Source: Acidimicrobiales bacterium (GTDB taxonomy: Bacteria; Actinomycetota; Acidimicrobiia; Acidimicrobiales; SZUA-35). Taken from it: DNA of 58,012 nucleotides. The DNA lies in NCBI GenBank assembly GCA_024638815.1, contig JAHEJM010000013.1:1-58012 (forward strand), read 5' to 3'. A program made the translations under genes and the position numbers. This document shows positions 16,020 to 24,954 of this stretch, in pieces; positions within the stretch are counted from its first letter, which is position 1; each line of letters opens with the position of its first letter. Below the pieces are notes generated by a model. The model was not told where the DNA came from. It saw nothing but the letters and a program-made list of their open reading frames with translations, and ran no database searches.

Positions 16020-17253
16020 TGCCACCAGCGTGGATGAGGCCGGAGCCACCCCACCCCCCGACGAAGGAACCCCACCGCCGGGAGGTGATCAACCGGATTG
16101 GCTCCCGAGGATCACGGGCGTAGGCGAAAGCGTGGGCCGCGCTCTACTGGTTCCCGCCCTGGCCCTGGTGCTGGCTCTTTTCGTCGGCGCCATCATCATC
16201 ATGGTCACGGACGTCGATGCGTGGCGGATCATGGGAGAGGACCCCCTAACCGCCCTCGGGCAGATGCTCGAGGGGGTCGGTGTGGCCTATCGAGAGCTGT
16301 TCTTTGGCGCTTTTGGTTCGGTGCGGGCCATCTCCGAGACACTGTTTACTGCAACACCGCTCATTCTGAGCGGCCTGGCAGTCGCCATCGGATTCCGGGC
16401 CGGACTCTTCAACATCGGCGCCCGCGGCCAGATGTTCATGGGCGGCCTGTTCGCCGTATGGGTGGCTCTCCACGTCGAACTTCCGGCGGTGCTGCATATC
16501 CCGTTGGCGATCCTGGCGTCCATCATCGGCGGTGGCCTGTGGGGCGGACTGGCGGGGTTCCTCAAGGCCCGGACCGGTGCCCACGAGGTGATCACGACGA
16601 TCATGCTGAACTTCGTGGCTGCCTTCCTCGTGCTGTGGGCACTCAAGACATCGGTGTTCCAGGAAGAGGGTTCGAACCTGCCCCAGTCGGCCCGGCTGGC
16701 CGAGTCGGCACGCCTCCCGCCGATTTTCGGTTCCGAATTCCGGGTCTCGATAGCCCTCTTCATCGCCTTGGGTGCCGTGTTCTTCATCCAGTGGCTGCTG
16801 TTCCGATCCACCCTGGGCTTCGAGTTCCGTGCTGCCGGGTCGTCTCCCCGGGCCAGCACCTATGCCGGCATGAAAGTGCCGCTTCTGTACACCGCCGTGA
16901 TGTTCATCTCCGGAGCGCTGTCCGGGGTGGCAGGGGCGACGATGACGCTTGGACTGCCGCCCTACAGCGTGACATCGAACTTCCCCGGCACCATCGGCTT
17001 CGATGCCATCGCCCTTGCCCTGTTGGGACGATCGCACCCCTACGGGGTGTTGTGGGCCGGTTTGCTGTTCGGAGCCCTCACCGCAGGCGGACGCACCATG
17101 CAGGCGGCGGCAGGAGTGTCGGTTGATCTCGTGATCGTCATGCAGTCGCTCATCATCATCTTCATCGCCGCTCCCGAGCTGGTTCGCGCCGTGTTCCGTT
17201 TGAAACCCATTGAAGAGGGGCCAACACAAATGACGAAGGGGTGGGGGGCATGA
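16012..17253 (+). CDS. Nucleoside-type ABC importer permease, first subunit
   Basis: 413 aa. A Pro-rich cytoplasmic N-terminus of about 35 residues precedes eight to ten helices of the BPD_transp_2 (LivH/RbsC-like) family. The family block GFRAGLFNIGARGQMFMGG is present, as are the loop HEVITTIMLNFVAAF and AGATMTLGLPPYSV. Its partner follows with a four-base overlap, so the two form the heterodimeric channel. The ATG at 16012 overlaps the ATPase stop; longer starts lie within that gene. Confidence 0.9.
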   Translation: MTDATSVDEAGATPPPDEGTPPPGGDQPDWLPRITGVGESVGRALLVPALALVLALFVGAIIIMVTDVDAWRIMGEDPLTALGQMLEGVGVAYRELFFGAFGSVRAISETLFTATPLILSGLAVAIGFRAGLFNIGARGQMFMGGLFAVWVALHVELPAVLHIPLAILASIIGGGLWGGLAGFLKARTGAHEVITTIMLNFVAAFLVLWALKTSVFQEEGSNLPQSARLAESARLPPIFGSEFRVSIALFIALGAVFFIQWLLFRSTLGFEFRAAGSSPRASTYAGMKVPLLYTAVMFISGALSGVAGATMTLGLPPYSVTSNFPGTIGFDAIALALLGRSHPYGVLWAGLLFGALTAGGRTMQAAAGVSVDLVIVMQSLIIIFIAAPELVRAVFRLKPIEEGPTQMTKGWGA

Positions 17254-18527
17254 CGACGGTGCTTGAGTCGAGCCAGATTGTCGACAAGAACAGAGCCACG
17301 CCGGAGGAGCGGCGCTCCTCAATAATCGGCGCAGTACTCATCGCCCTCGGCCTCTACGTATTCTGGGCATTCGGTCTCCGTGTGGACGGCGACCTCGATG
17401 CAACCTTCAACCTCTCCCTTCAGACCGATCGGTTCAAAGACCTTGCCTGGGTCGTGAACGCCAGGTGGTTGTCCATCGCCGTTGCTGCGATTCTGGTTGG
17501 GCTGGGTACCTGGCGATTGACGAGATCGGCTCTTCGCTGGACGAACATTTCGCTTGCGGTCGGTTTCGGTCTGTTCTCGCTCGCCTTTCTGGCGTGGGCC
17601 GCAGCGGGATCCCAGTTCAGCATGGTCGGCATGTTTCGCTCGACGGTGATCCTCGCCGTCGTGGTCGTGCTCGGGGCCCTGTGTGGGCTCATGTGCGAGC
17701 GGGTTGGGGTGATCAACATCGGCATCGAGGGTCAACTCCTGGCCTCGGCATTTGCCGCCGTGGTTCTGAGTAGCGCCTTCGGCACCTTCGTCGGCGTTCT
17801 CGGAGCGTTGCTGACCGGCGGTCTACTGGGGTTGCTGCTGGCCTGGCTGGCCATTCGATTCCATGTGGACCAGATCATCGCCGGAGTGGTGATCAACTTC
17901 CTCGCCCTGGGCTTGACGTCCCTGATGTCGGCCCGCATCCTCTCGGACGTCCAGAGCTTGAACGCGCCGGCCCGTATACCCGCCATCAGAATCCCGCTGC
18001 TGGCCGACATTCCTGTCGTGGGTCCCGTGCTGTTCGATCACACCTATTTCGTCTACGGGATGTTCCTACTCGTGATACTGCTTCACCTTGGGCTGTTCCA
18101 CACTCGTTGGGGGCTGCGGTCCCGTTCCGTGGGCGAACATCCCAAGGCTGCGGACACGGTGGGGATCAACGTCTATTGGATTCGCTATCGCAACGTGGTC
18201 CTGGGCGGGGTCATTGCCGGCTTCGGAGGGGCCTTCCTTGGTTTGGCCCAGGTGGCCCGCTTCGAGGAGAACATGACCGGCGGGATCGGCTTCATCGGCC
18301 TCGCCGCCATGATCTTCGGCCGTTGGATGCCGGTCGGTGCCTTGGGGGCGGGGCTCGTCTTCGGGTTCGCTCGGGCGGCGCAGCAGAAGGTCGCAATCCT
18401 CAACACCGGGATTCCATCCGAGTTCCTGCTCATGCTGCCCTACGTGGTGACGATCATCGTTGTCGCCGGAGTGGTGGGCAGGACCAGGCCGCCGGCGGCG
18501 GACGGTCAGCCCTACATCAAGCAGTAG
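17250..18527 (+). CDS. Nucleoside-type ABC importer permease, second subunit
   Basis: 425 aa, about ten helices, same family as the preceding gene. It has CERVGVINIGIEGQLLASAF (the permease signature), FHVDQIIAGVVINFLALGL and, near the C-terminus, GGAFLGLAQVARF and FIGLAAMIFGRW. The N-terminus is extended by two additional helices (about residues 28-48 and 75-95). The ATG at 17250 overlaps the preceding stop as ATGA; a GTG at 17241 is possible but less likely. Confidence 0.9.
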   Translation: MTTVLESSQIVDKNRATPEERRSSIIGAVLIALGLYVFWAFGLRVDGDLDATFNLSLQTDRFKDLAWVVNARWLSIAVAAILVGLGTWRLTRSALRWTNISLAVGFGLFSLAFLAWAAAGSQFSMVGMFRSTVILAVVVVLGALCGLMCERVGVINIGIEGQLLASAFAAVVLSSAFGTFVGVLGALLTGGLLGLLLAWLAIRFHVDQIIAGVVINFLALGLTSLMSARILSDVQSLNAPARIPAIRIPLLADIPVVGPVLFDHTYFVYGMFLLVILLHLGLFHTRWGLRSRSVGEHPKAADTVGINVYWIRYRNVVLGGVIAGFGGAFLGLAQVARFEENMTGGIGFIGLAAMIFGRWMPVGALGAGLVFGFARAAQQKVAILNTGIPSEFLLMLPYVVTIIVVAGVVGRTRPPAADGQPYIKQ

Positions 18528-18638
18528 CGATCGGTTGCCACGACCCGAAAGGAAACGGTCTGCTCATGGCCGGCGGGCATGTCGACGAGGCCGGCACCTG
18601 AGGATAGTGCACTGATGGCAGTGGCATCGTAGAACGCG

Positions 18639-19451
18639 ATGATTGCATTGATCACCGGCAGCGGCCTGTACGACATCCCCGACCTGGCCAACCGTCAGGT
18701 CCTGACCTTCCACAATCCCTACGGCCTGCCGGTCACGGTGACCACCGGGATCTGGAACGGCCACGATGTCTGTTTCGTGGCCCGTCACGGATCCGACCAT
18801 TCGGTGGCGCCCCACGCCATCAACTACCGGGGCACCATCGCCGGGTTGAAGCAGGCGGGAGCCACTGCGGTGCTGGCCACGGCCGCAGTCGGCGCCATTA
18901 CGCCGTCCTGGCCGTCGGGCACCTTGGCCGTGGTCAGCGACTTCATCAACCTGACCTCGGGTCGGCCCGACACCTTCTTCGACGGGCTGACCGAGCCGAT
19001 GGCGGGAATCGTTCCGAGTTCCGACCTCGGTGACGGCGGAGAATCGGTCCTCCAGGTCGTGCACACCGACATGAGCGAGCCCTACGATCCTCGGCTTCGA
19101 GCCGCCATCGTGGCCGCTGCCGAACGGATTGGTATCGCGATCGAACCCTCGGCCGTGTACTGTTGCGCCAACGGCCCCCGGTTCGAGACCAAGGCCGAGA
19201 TTTCCATGATGGCCCGGCTGGGAGGTCAGGTTGTGGGCATGACCGGCTACCCCGAGGTGGCCCTGGCCGTCGAGGCCGGACTTCCCTACGCCTCGATCGC
19301 CCTCGTCTCCAACCCGGCGGCCGGGGTTGGGGCCGACGCCGCCATCGTGTCGGTCGACGAGGTGGTGGCGATGCTCCGGCGGATGGCCGGTGACGTCTAT
19401 CGCATCCTCGAAGCCACCGTGCACACCCTTTCGGACGGGACCGGTCGATGA
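18639..19451 (+). CDS. Methylthioadenosine/methylthioinosine phosphorylase family protein
   Basis: 270 aa, the usual length for the PNP/MTAP class of trimeric nucleoside phosphorylases. ITGSGLYDIPDL opens the phosphate site. RHGSDHSVAPHAINYRG is the strong family motif. CCANGPRFETKAEI and GMTGYPEVALAVEAGLPYAS complete the nucleoside site. The family cleaves 5'-methylthioadenosine, methylthioinosine or purine nucleosides with phosphate. The deaminase encoded next, with a four-base overlap, suggests that methylthioinosine or another inosine-type nucleoside is the real substrate. It lies 111 bases after the importer genes. Confidence 0.85.
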   Translation: MIALITGSGLYDIPDLANRQVLTFHNPYGLPVTVTTGIWNGHDVCFVARHGSDHSVAPHAINYRGTIAGLKQAGATAVLATAAVGAITPSWPSGTLAVVSDFINLTSGRPDTFFDGLTEPMAGIVPSSDLGDGGESVLQVVHTDMSEPYDPRLRAAIVAAAERIGIAIEPSAVYCCANGPRFETKAEISMMARLGGQVVGMTGYPEVALAVEAGLPYASIALVSNPAAGVGADAAIVSVDEVVAMLRRMAGDVYRILEATVHTLSDGTGR

Positions 19452-20827
19452 CCGAATCCCCGAGTTCCCCGCCGTCGTCGCGCCCGGCGACGCTCCGGCT
19501 TCTGGCCGATCAGGTGCTGGTCGAAGCCGCCTACGACCGCCGGCCGGAGCTGTTGACGAACGGGGCGGTCGACATCGGCGCCGACGGCCGCATCGTGGCC
19601 GCCGGGCCACTCGACGTTCTCGACGCCGGTTCCACCGGCGGCGGGCGGAATCGGCCGGAGACCGTGCTGAACCTCGGCGGCCTGCTCATGCCGGGACTGA
19701 TCAACGCCCACGCCCACACCCCGATGACGCTGCTCCGCTCGGTCGGCGACGGTCTGCCCCTCGACCGGTGGCTCTCGGAGGGGGTGTGGCCTCGGGAAGG
19801 GCGGATGGAACCGGAGGACGCCTTCTGGGGGATGACGGTGGGCCTGGCCGAGATGTTGAGCGCCGGGGTGACCACCAGCTGCGAGATGTACCTGTTCGAG
19901 GATGACATCGTGGATGCGGTGGCTCGGGCCGGATCAAGGGTGGTGATGACCCCCGGCGTGATCGCCGCCCTGCTCCCCGGAGGGGAGGTCGAGGGTCGCA
20001 TCGAGCAGATCGTCGAATTCCACCACAGCCATCACGACCCCGAATCCGGCATCCACGTCGGGTTCGCTCCCCACTCCGTGTACGACCTCACCCCCGATCA
20101 ATGCGGCCTCATCGCTCGTCACGCCCGCGACGCAGGAGCCCTCTATCACATTCATCTCGAAGAGACCGAAGCCGAACGACAGCTGATCATCGACACCTAC
20201 GGCGCCTCCGCCACCCGGGTGTTGGCCGATGCCGGAGTGTTCGAGGCCAAGGTCCTGGCCGCCCACGCCATTTGGCTGGACGAAACCGACCGCCGACTCC
20301 TGGCTGATGCCGGCGCCGCGGTGGCTCATTGCCCCCAGTCGAATCTGAAGCTGGGCTCGGGAATCGCCCCCACCGTCGAGCTGCTGAGGGCGGGAATCAA
20401 GGTCGGGCTCGGCACCGACGGACCGGCGTCGAACGACAGCCTCGATCTGTGGCAGGAACTGAAGCTGGCCCCGCTGCTGGCCCGGGGTAGCAGCCGGGAT
20501 CCGCTGGCCATGTCGCCGGCCACCGCGCTGGCCATGGCCACCACCATGGCCGCCGACAGCCTCGGCCTGGACGACATGGGCCGGCTCAAGCCGGGGGCCT
20601 GGGCCGACATCATCCGCATCGAACTCGACCATCCGGCTCTGACGCCGGGGATTGGGGACGACCTGCTCAGTCATCTGGTCTTCGCCGGCTCGGCCCGTTT
20701 CGTGAGCGATGTCTGGGTGGCCGGCCGGCGCGTCGTCGAGCGCGGTCGGCTGTTGAGCATTGATGTCGACGAGGCTCTGCACCAAGCCCGGGTTCGAGGC
20801 CGGCGTCTGGCCCACACCCTCTCCTGA
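19448..20827 (+). CDS. mtaD: 5-methylthioadenosine/S-adenosylhomocysteine deaminase-type amidohydrolase
   Basis: 459 aa, amidohydrolase superfamily of the TrzN/MtaD subgroup. Metal ligands are visible: HAHTPM (the HxH pair), the His in HIHLEETEAE, AAHAIWLDE and the Asp in GTDGPASNDSLD. The alpha/beta barrel is flanked by the small beta domain made from both ends. MtaD enzymes convert MTA or SAH to the inosyl compound with release of ammonia. With the phosphorylase it forms the deaminase-then-phosphorylase salvage route known from Pseudomonas aeruginosa. Other nucleobase or nucleoside deaminases of the subgroup cannot be excluded. Confidence 0.82.
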   Translation: MTESPSSPPSSRPATLRLLADQVLVEAAYDRRPELLTNGAVDIGADGRIVAAGPLDVLDAGSTGGGRNRPETVLNLGGLLMPGLINAHAHTPMTLLRSVGDGLPLDRWLSEGVWPREGRMEPEDAFWGMTVGLAEMLSAGVTTSCEMYLFEDDIVDAVARAGSRVVMTPGVIAALLPGGEVEGRIEQIVEFHHSHHDPESGIHVGFAPHSVYDLTPDQCGLIARHARDAGALYHIHLEETEAERQLIIDTYGASATRVLADAGVFEAKVLAAHAIWLDETDRRLLADAGAAVAHCPQSNLKLGSGIAPTVELLRAGIKVGLGTDGPASNDSLDLWQELKLAPLLARGSSRDPLAMSPATALAMATTMAADSLGLDDMGRLKPGAWADIIRIELDHPALTPGIGDDLLSHLVFAGSARFVSDVWVAGRRVVERGRLLSIDVDEALHQARVRGRRLAHTLS

Positions 20828-20950
20828 GTGGTAGGTCCTGAGCGGTGGATCCCGAGTGCTGGATCCTGGGTGGCGGGTGGGCCACCAGCGGCACGGGATC
20901 CAGAACCGTGGACGGCGCAACCGGGTCGAGGCCGGTTCAGCCCGGGCTGC

Positions 20951-21994
20951 TCACCGCAGCGTGATGGTCCCTGTGCCCGGCACCGGCGAGGTCGAACCAA
21001 TGTGGGCGGCGTCATGGCCGGTTGTGGTCAACGAGTCGAGCACCTCGACGGTGGCCGCCGGGTCCACGGCGAACACCAGCCCGCCCGAGGTCTGGGCGTC
21101 GGCCAGTAACAGGGCGTCGGACGGATCCCGGCCGCCGATGTCCAGCTGGTGGGTCGTCGACTCCAGATTGCGGCGTGACCCACCGGGTAGATAGTCGCCG
21201 GCCAGGAGTTCCCGCACCCCGGGCAACACTGGAACAGCATCGACCTCGATGGTGACGTCCACCGCCGATTCCAGGGCGGCCCGGCCGAGATGGCCCAGCA
21301 GCCCGAACCCGGTGATGTCGGTGGCCCCCGTGGCCCCCGCGGCCAGGGCAACCCGAGATGCCTCGTCGTTGAGTCGGATCATCGACGTCACCGCTGCGTT
21401 CCAGACGGCGCCTCCGGTCCGCGCCGCCTCCGCCCCCCGCTTGATGGCGGTCGAGATGATGCCGATGCCGAGAGGCTTGGTGAGGATGACATCCTGGCCG
21501 GGACGGAATCCGGCGTTGGTGAGCAGCCGTTCGGGGTGGGCCTCACCCACCACGGCCAGTCCGAACTTGGGCTCCGGATCGTCGACGGTATGGCCGCCGG
21601 CGATCACGAACCCTCCGGCGGCGGCGATGTCGGACGCCCCCTGCAACACCTGACCGAGCAGATCGGTTGGCAACTCGTCGCGATTCCAGCCCACCAGGTT
21701 CAGGGCCAGCAGGGGACGACCGCCCATGGCGTAGACATCGGAGACGGCGTTGGCCGCGGCGATCTGGCCCCAGACGAAGGCGTCGTCGACCAGGGGTGTG
21801 ATGAAGTCGGCGGTGACGATGAGTGCTCGATCGGCATCGAGCTTCCACACCGCGGCGTCGTCGCCGGTGGTGGCATCGACGAGCAGTCGTTCGTCGTCGA
21901 CAGGGGGAAGGGAGCGCAACACGTGCGCCAGCTCAGAAGGGCTGAGCTTGCAGGCTCAACCGGCACCGTGGCTGAACTCGGTCAGTCGTCGCAT
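20951..21994 (-). CDS. selD: Selenide, water dikinase SelD, itself a selenoprotein (in-frame TGA = Sec13)
   Basis: SelD makes selenophosphate from selenide and ATP for Sec-tRNA synthesis. From the ATG at 21994, which has a perfect GGAGGTGA six bases upstream, the frame reads LTEFSHGAG-TGA-ACKLSP. The TGA (21958-21956) falls exactly on the catalytic Cys/Sec position of SelD, and the essential Lys follows three residues later (U-A-C-K). Read through as Sec the protein is 347 aa, full length, with SGGLVFAVDP near its end. A conventional call would start at a TTG at 21922 and lose the active site. A hairpin follows the TGA. Convergent with mtaD. Confidence 0.92.
21930..21948 (-). promoter_or_regulatory. 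Candidate bacterial SECIS hairpin in selD
   Basis: On the minus strand, seven bases after the TGA, AGCTCAG pairs perfectly with CTGAGCT around the loop CCCTT. A GCC/GGC pair can extend the stem across a bulge. Bacterial SECIS elements lie in the coding sequence just 3' of the UGA and bind SelB, so position and shape fit. Confidence 0.65.
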
Positions 21995-22223
21995 CGGGTC
22001 ACCTCCTTCCGGCCTTCTCCGGCGGTCGTGTCGGAACCATCTCGCCGCGACAGCACCGTTCCGGACGGGCTGTGGCGGTCACATCCTAGTGCTGCGAATC
22101 GGAGGAGACGCCGGCCGGTCACAAGCCGATCGACGAGAACACGGTGCGATCGGTCCTGGCCGTCGGCCCGTCATCTCGACGGCGACGGCGTGTGTTCGGG
22201 CAGAACTGCGGGAAAAAGTGCCG

Positions 22224-22237
22224 TATGATCAATCGTC
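22224..22237 (+). promoter_or_regulatory. -10 element for a leaderless transcript
   Basis: TATGAT at 22224-22229 is followed eight bases later by the GTG at 22238. A transcript starting 7-9 bases past the -10 would begin at or beside the start codon. No clear -35 was found. Confidence 0.5.
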
Positions 22238-24265
22238 GTGGTTCCTCCAACCTCGGTGACGTCGATTGCCTCGGTGCCCTGGCTGGGCCCCCGGCTGCTG
22301 TTGCGCCTTCATCGCCGTGGATTGGGGTTCGCCCGGATGGACTGGTGGGAGCTGACCAGGGCCGTCGATCGGCACCGACCCCGGGTTCTCAGTCTCGATG
22401 TCTTCGATACCTGCCTGATCCGGGACCTGGCCACCGACCGGCCCATCGAGGCGGCCGTCGTTCACCGCCGTTCGCCCGACGAACAACCCGAAGTGGATCA
22501 TGCCGAGGTGTTGGAGAGGGAGATGTGCCGCCCGGTGCCCGGCGCGGTACGGGCCCTGCCCCGGATCCGGGCCGCCGGAACCCGCATCGTGTTCGTCTCC
22601 GATACCGACCGCTCGTCGCAGCTGCTGACCGAACTGTTGCGGACCCATGGTCTGCTTCAGCCCGATGATCTGGTTTTCGCGTCGTGCGAGGAGGGGGCGA
22701 CCAAGGCCGGGGGAGAGCTGCTGGAGAAGGTGTTCGGATCCGACGGGCCGATCATCGGCCACAAATCCGGTACAACCGGGTTGCTCCGGACGTCGGATAT
22801 CTGGCATGCCGGCAACAACCCGTGGGCCGACGGGACGATGGCGGCCAAGGCCGGGATCCGCCCGATCGAGCTGCCGGAGGCCGAACTCAACCGGTACGAG
22901 GCAGCGGTTGCCACCGAGACCACCGGACTGGGGGCAGCCGTTGCCGGTGCGGCCCGGCAGGTCCGGTTGGAGATCGATTGCGATGCCCGATCCGGAGTGC
23001 TGTCAACCCATCAGGCCGAAGTCCAGATGCTGGGGGCCGACATCGCCGGACAGGCCCTGATCGCCTTCGACCTCTGGGTGGCCGAGCAGTGTCGCCAGGC
23101 CGACGTCGATCACATTGCCTTCCTGGCCCGCGACGGAGAACTTCCCCTGCTGGTGGCCCAGGCCATGCCGGCCGACCATTGGAGTGGTCGGCCTATGAGC
23201 TATCTGTACTGTTCACGGATGATCTGGGGGTTGGCCTCGGCCTCGGCCGTCGGTGTCGAGCGCTGGTTGGCAGCGGGCACCACGGACGATCAGGCCTTTC
23301 TCGAAGTGAACCGTCACGACATCCCGTTTGATCTGCTGTTGAGCCGTATCGGGCTCGACGCCGACGAACTGGTTGAGTTGCCGGCAGCGACGAGGTTGCG
23401 GACCGTCCCCCTCGACAGGCCGCTGCCGGAGGATGCGGTCGACGCCTGGCATGAGCTGTTGTTCGACGCCGAGGTTGGACGGCTGATTCTGGAACGATCC
23501 CGGCACCGACGGGAACTCCTGACCGACTATCTCCGTTCCCAGGGTGTCGATCGGGGGCGGCTGGCACTGGTCGATGTCGGGTGGCGGGGTCGGCTAGCAT
23601 GGCATATCTCCTCCGTCCTGCGGGATCTCACCGATCACGAGCCGATCCATCTCCATTTCGGTGGCGACAAGGTCATTCCCGAGGTCGATCGGACCATCGA
23701 TATCCGTCGGTTCGCCTTCGACGGTTTCACCGAGCCTGCGGTGCTGTCGGGACCGGTGTCGTGCGTGGAAACGCTGACCGCCTCGGGCAAGCCCAGAGTG
23801 ATCGATTACCGCCGCGACGAATCGGGAGAGGTGGAGCTGGTCTTCGGCCTGGCCACCGGCCCGGAGCACGGCGATCGGGTCGACCTCTGGAACGGCGCCC
23901 TCCGGGTGGCGGCCGCCCTGCCGTCGGCCAAGGACCTCGACAGCTGGGGAATCGGCCACAGTGATCTCGGACCACATGTCGCCGAACTTCTCCGACGCTG
24001 GTGGGATGATCCCACTCCGGCCGAGGCCCGGGCTCTGGCCCGGCTGGCCTTCGAGCACGACGAGGCGGGGACGGCCATGCGGCCATTGGCCACCCCGTAC
24101 TCGCTGTCGGAGGTGCTTGCCCCGTCGGCCCGACAGTGGCCGCAGGGCTCGGAGGCCATCACCCCCGGGCCCCTTCGATTCCTGGTTCGGGCCGCCCGGT
24201 CGGTCAAGACCCGGATAGGTTCGCCCGGGCCGAGCTCCGGAGTCCTGGGACGGGGCCGATCGTGA
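22238..24265 (+). CDS. COG5610-like HAD-superfamily protein
   Basis: 675 aa. The N-terminal part is a HAD-type domain with VLSLDVFDTCLIRDL (nucleophile Asp and second Asp), IVFVSDTDRSSQ (motif II) and later IIGHKSGTTGLLRTSDIWHAGNN. The middle and C-terminal parts (about 235-600) include HIAFLARDGELPLLVAQ and LALVDVGWRGRLAWHI, features of the predicted HAD hydrolases of COG5610, often seen with polysaccharide genes. The exact reaction is unknown. Start: the GTG at 22238 suits a leaderless promoter; an ATG at 22337 is the alternative. It is the first gene of a three-gene overlapping unit. Confidence 0.6.
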   Translation: MVPPTSVTSIASVPWLGPRLLLRLHRRGLGFARMDWWELTRAVDRHRPRVLSLDVFDTCLIRDLATDRPIEAAVVHRRSPDEQPEVDHAEVLEREMCRPVPGAVRALPRIRAAGTRIVFVSDTDRSSQLLTELLRTHGLLQPDDLVFASCEEGATKAGGELLEKVFGSDGPIIGHKSGTTGLLRTSDIWHAGNNPWADGTMAAKAGIRPIELPEAELNRYEAAVATETTGLGAAVAGAARQVRLEIDCDARSGVLSTHQAEVQMLGADIAGQALIAFDLWVAEQCRQADVDHIAFLARDGELPLLVAQAMPADHWSGRPMSYLYCSRMIWGLASASAVGVERWLAAGTTDDQAFLEVNRHDIPFDLLLSRIGLDADELVELPAATRLRTVPLDRPLPEDAVDAWHELLFDAEVGRLILERSRHRRELLTDYLRSQGVDRGRLALVDVGWRGRLAWHISSVLRDLTDHEPIHLHFGGDKVIPEVDRTIDIRRFAFDGFTEPAVLSGPVSCVETLTASGKPRVIDYRRDESGEVELVFGLATGPEHGDRVDLWNGALRVAAALPSAKDLDSWGIGHSDLGPHVAELLRRWWDDPTPAEARALARLAFEHDEAGTAMRPLATPYSLSEVLAPSARQWPQGSEAITPGPLRFLVRAARSVKTRIGSPGPSSGVLGRGRS

Positions 24266-24954
24266 CGACCGCAACACGGCCACGTTCGGAACTGCGACGG
24301 TTGGTCGGTACGGCCGCTCCCGTGCTGGTGGCAACAATCCTCGTTCTGTCCGGGGCGCTGCTGGTGGGTCGTGTCGCACTGCTGTCGGCATGGAGTGGGC
24401 GCTACGGGTCCACGGGTGTCTTCCAGGTCGACCAGTGCGAAGCCGCCGGGGGCCGAGTGAGCCGGCAGTGGCGATGCCAGGGCGAGCTCACCCTGGCCGA
24501 CGACGCCGGCCGGGCTCGCTCCGTGCTGATCGCCTCCCGTGACACCATCACGTCGTTTCGACCCTATGTGGGACAGCGCCTCGAGGTTTTCTTTCGGGAT
24601 GACAACATCGGACGGGTCTACCCCCAGCGTTCCCAGCTGGCCGAACTGACTCGCCTGTTCTTTTCCCTCTTTCCCCGCCTGCTGCTATTCCTCGGCTCCT
24701 TGACCTGGCTCTTCGGCTGGCTGTTACAGAACACGGGCAAGCCGTACAGCCACCCGACCCTGGTCATGGTCGAGGGTTTGCGCCCCCGAGATCGCCGCTT
24801 CCTGATCGCCGGCGACCGCCTGGGTCGCCTACGGCGCTACTCGCCCCAGCGACTGAAGAAACGGGGTCAGGCGTGGATGTTGACCGGCATGGTCAGCGTG
24901 GTGATCCTCACCTTGCTGATGCGGTACGTGGTGGGGTCGCTGGGAATCGCATGA
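24262..24954 (+). CDS. Predicted membrane protein
   Basis: 230 aa. Hydrophobic segments lie near residues 17-38, 133-153 and 205-225. The region between the first and second helix carries two Cys (DQCEAAGG and RWRCQGE) and is probably outside the membrane. The C-terminal half contains a very basic cytoplasmic loop (RDRRFLIAGDRLGRLRRY). The GTG start overlaps the HAD stop as GTGA, and the stop overlaps the oxidoreductase ATG. No family recognised. Confidence 0.6.
   Translation: MTTATRPRSELRRLVGTAAPVLVATILVLSGALLVGRVALLSAWSGRYGSTGVFQVDQCEAAGGRVSRQWRCQGELTLADDAGRARSVLIASRDTITSFRPYVGQRLEVFFRDDNIGRVYPQRSQLAELTRLFFSLFPRLLLFLGSLTWLFGWLLQNTGKPYSHPTLVMVEGLRPRDRRFLIAGDRLGRLRRYSPQRLKKRGQAWMLTGMVSVVILTLLMRYVVGSLGIA

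Noticed and set aside
20828..20950. tRNA-like segment between mtaD and selD, as a tRNA-Sec candidate
   Set aside because: No cloverleaf and no TCA anticodon loop; only scattered GGATCC-containing repeats.
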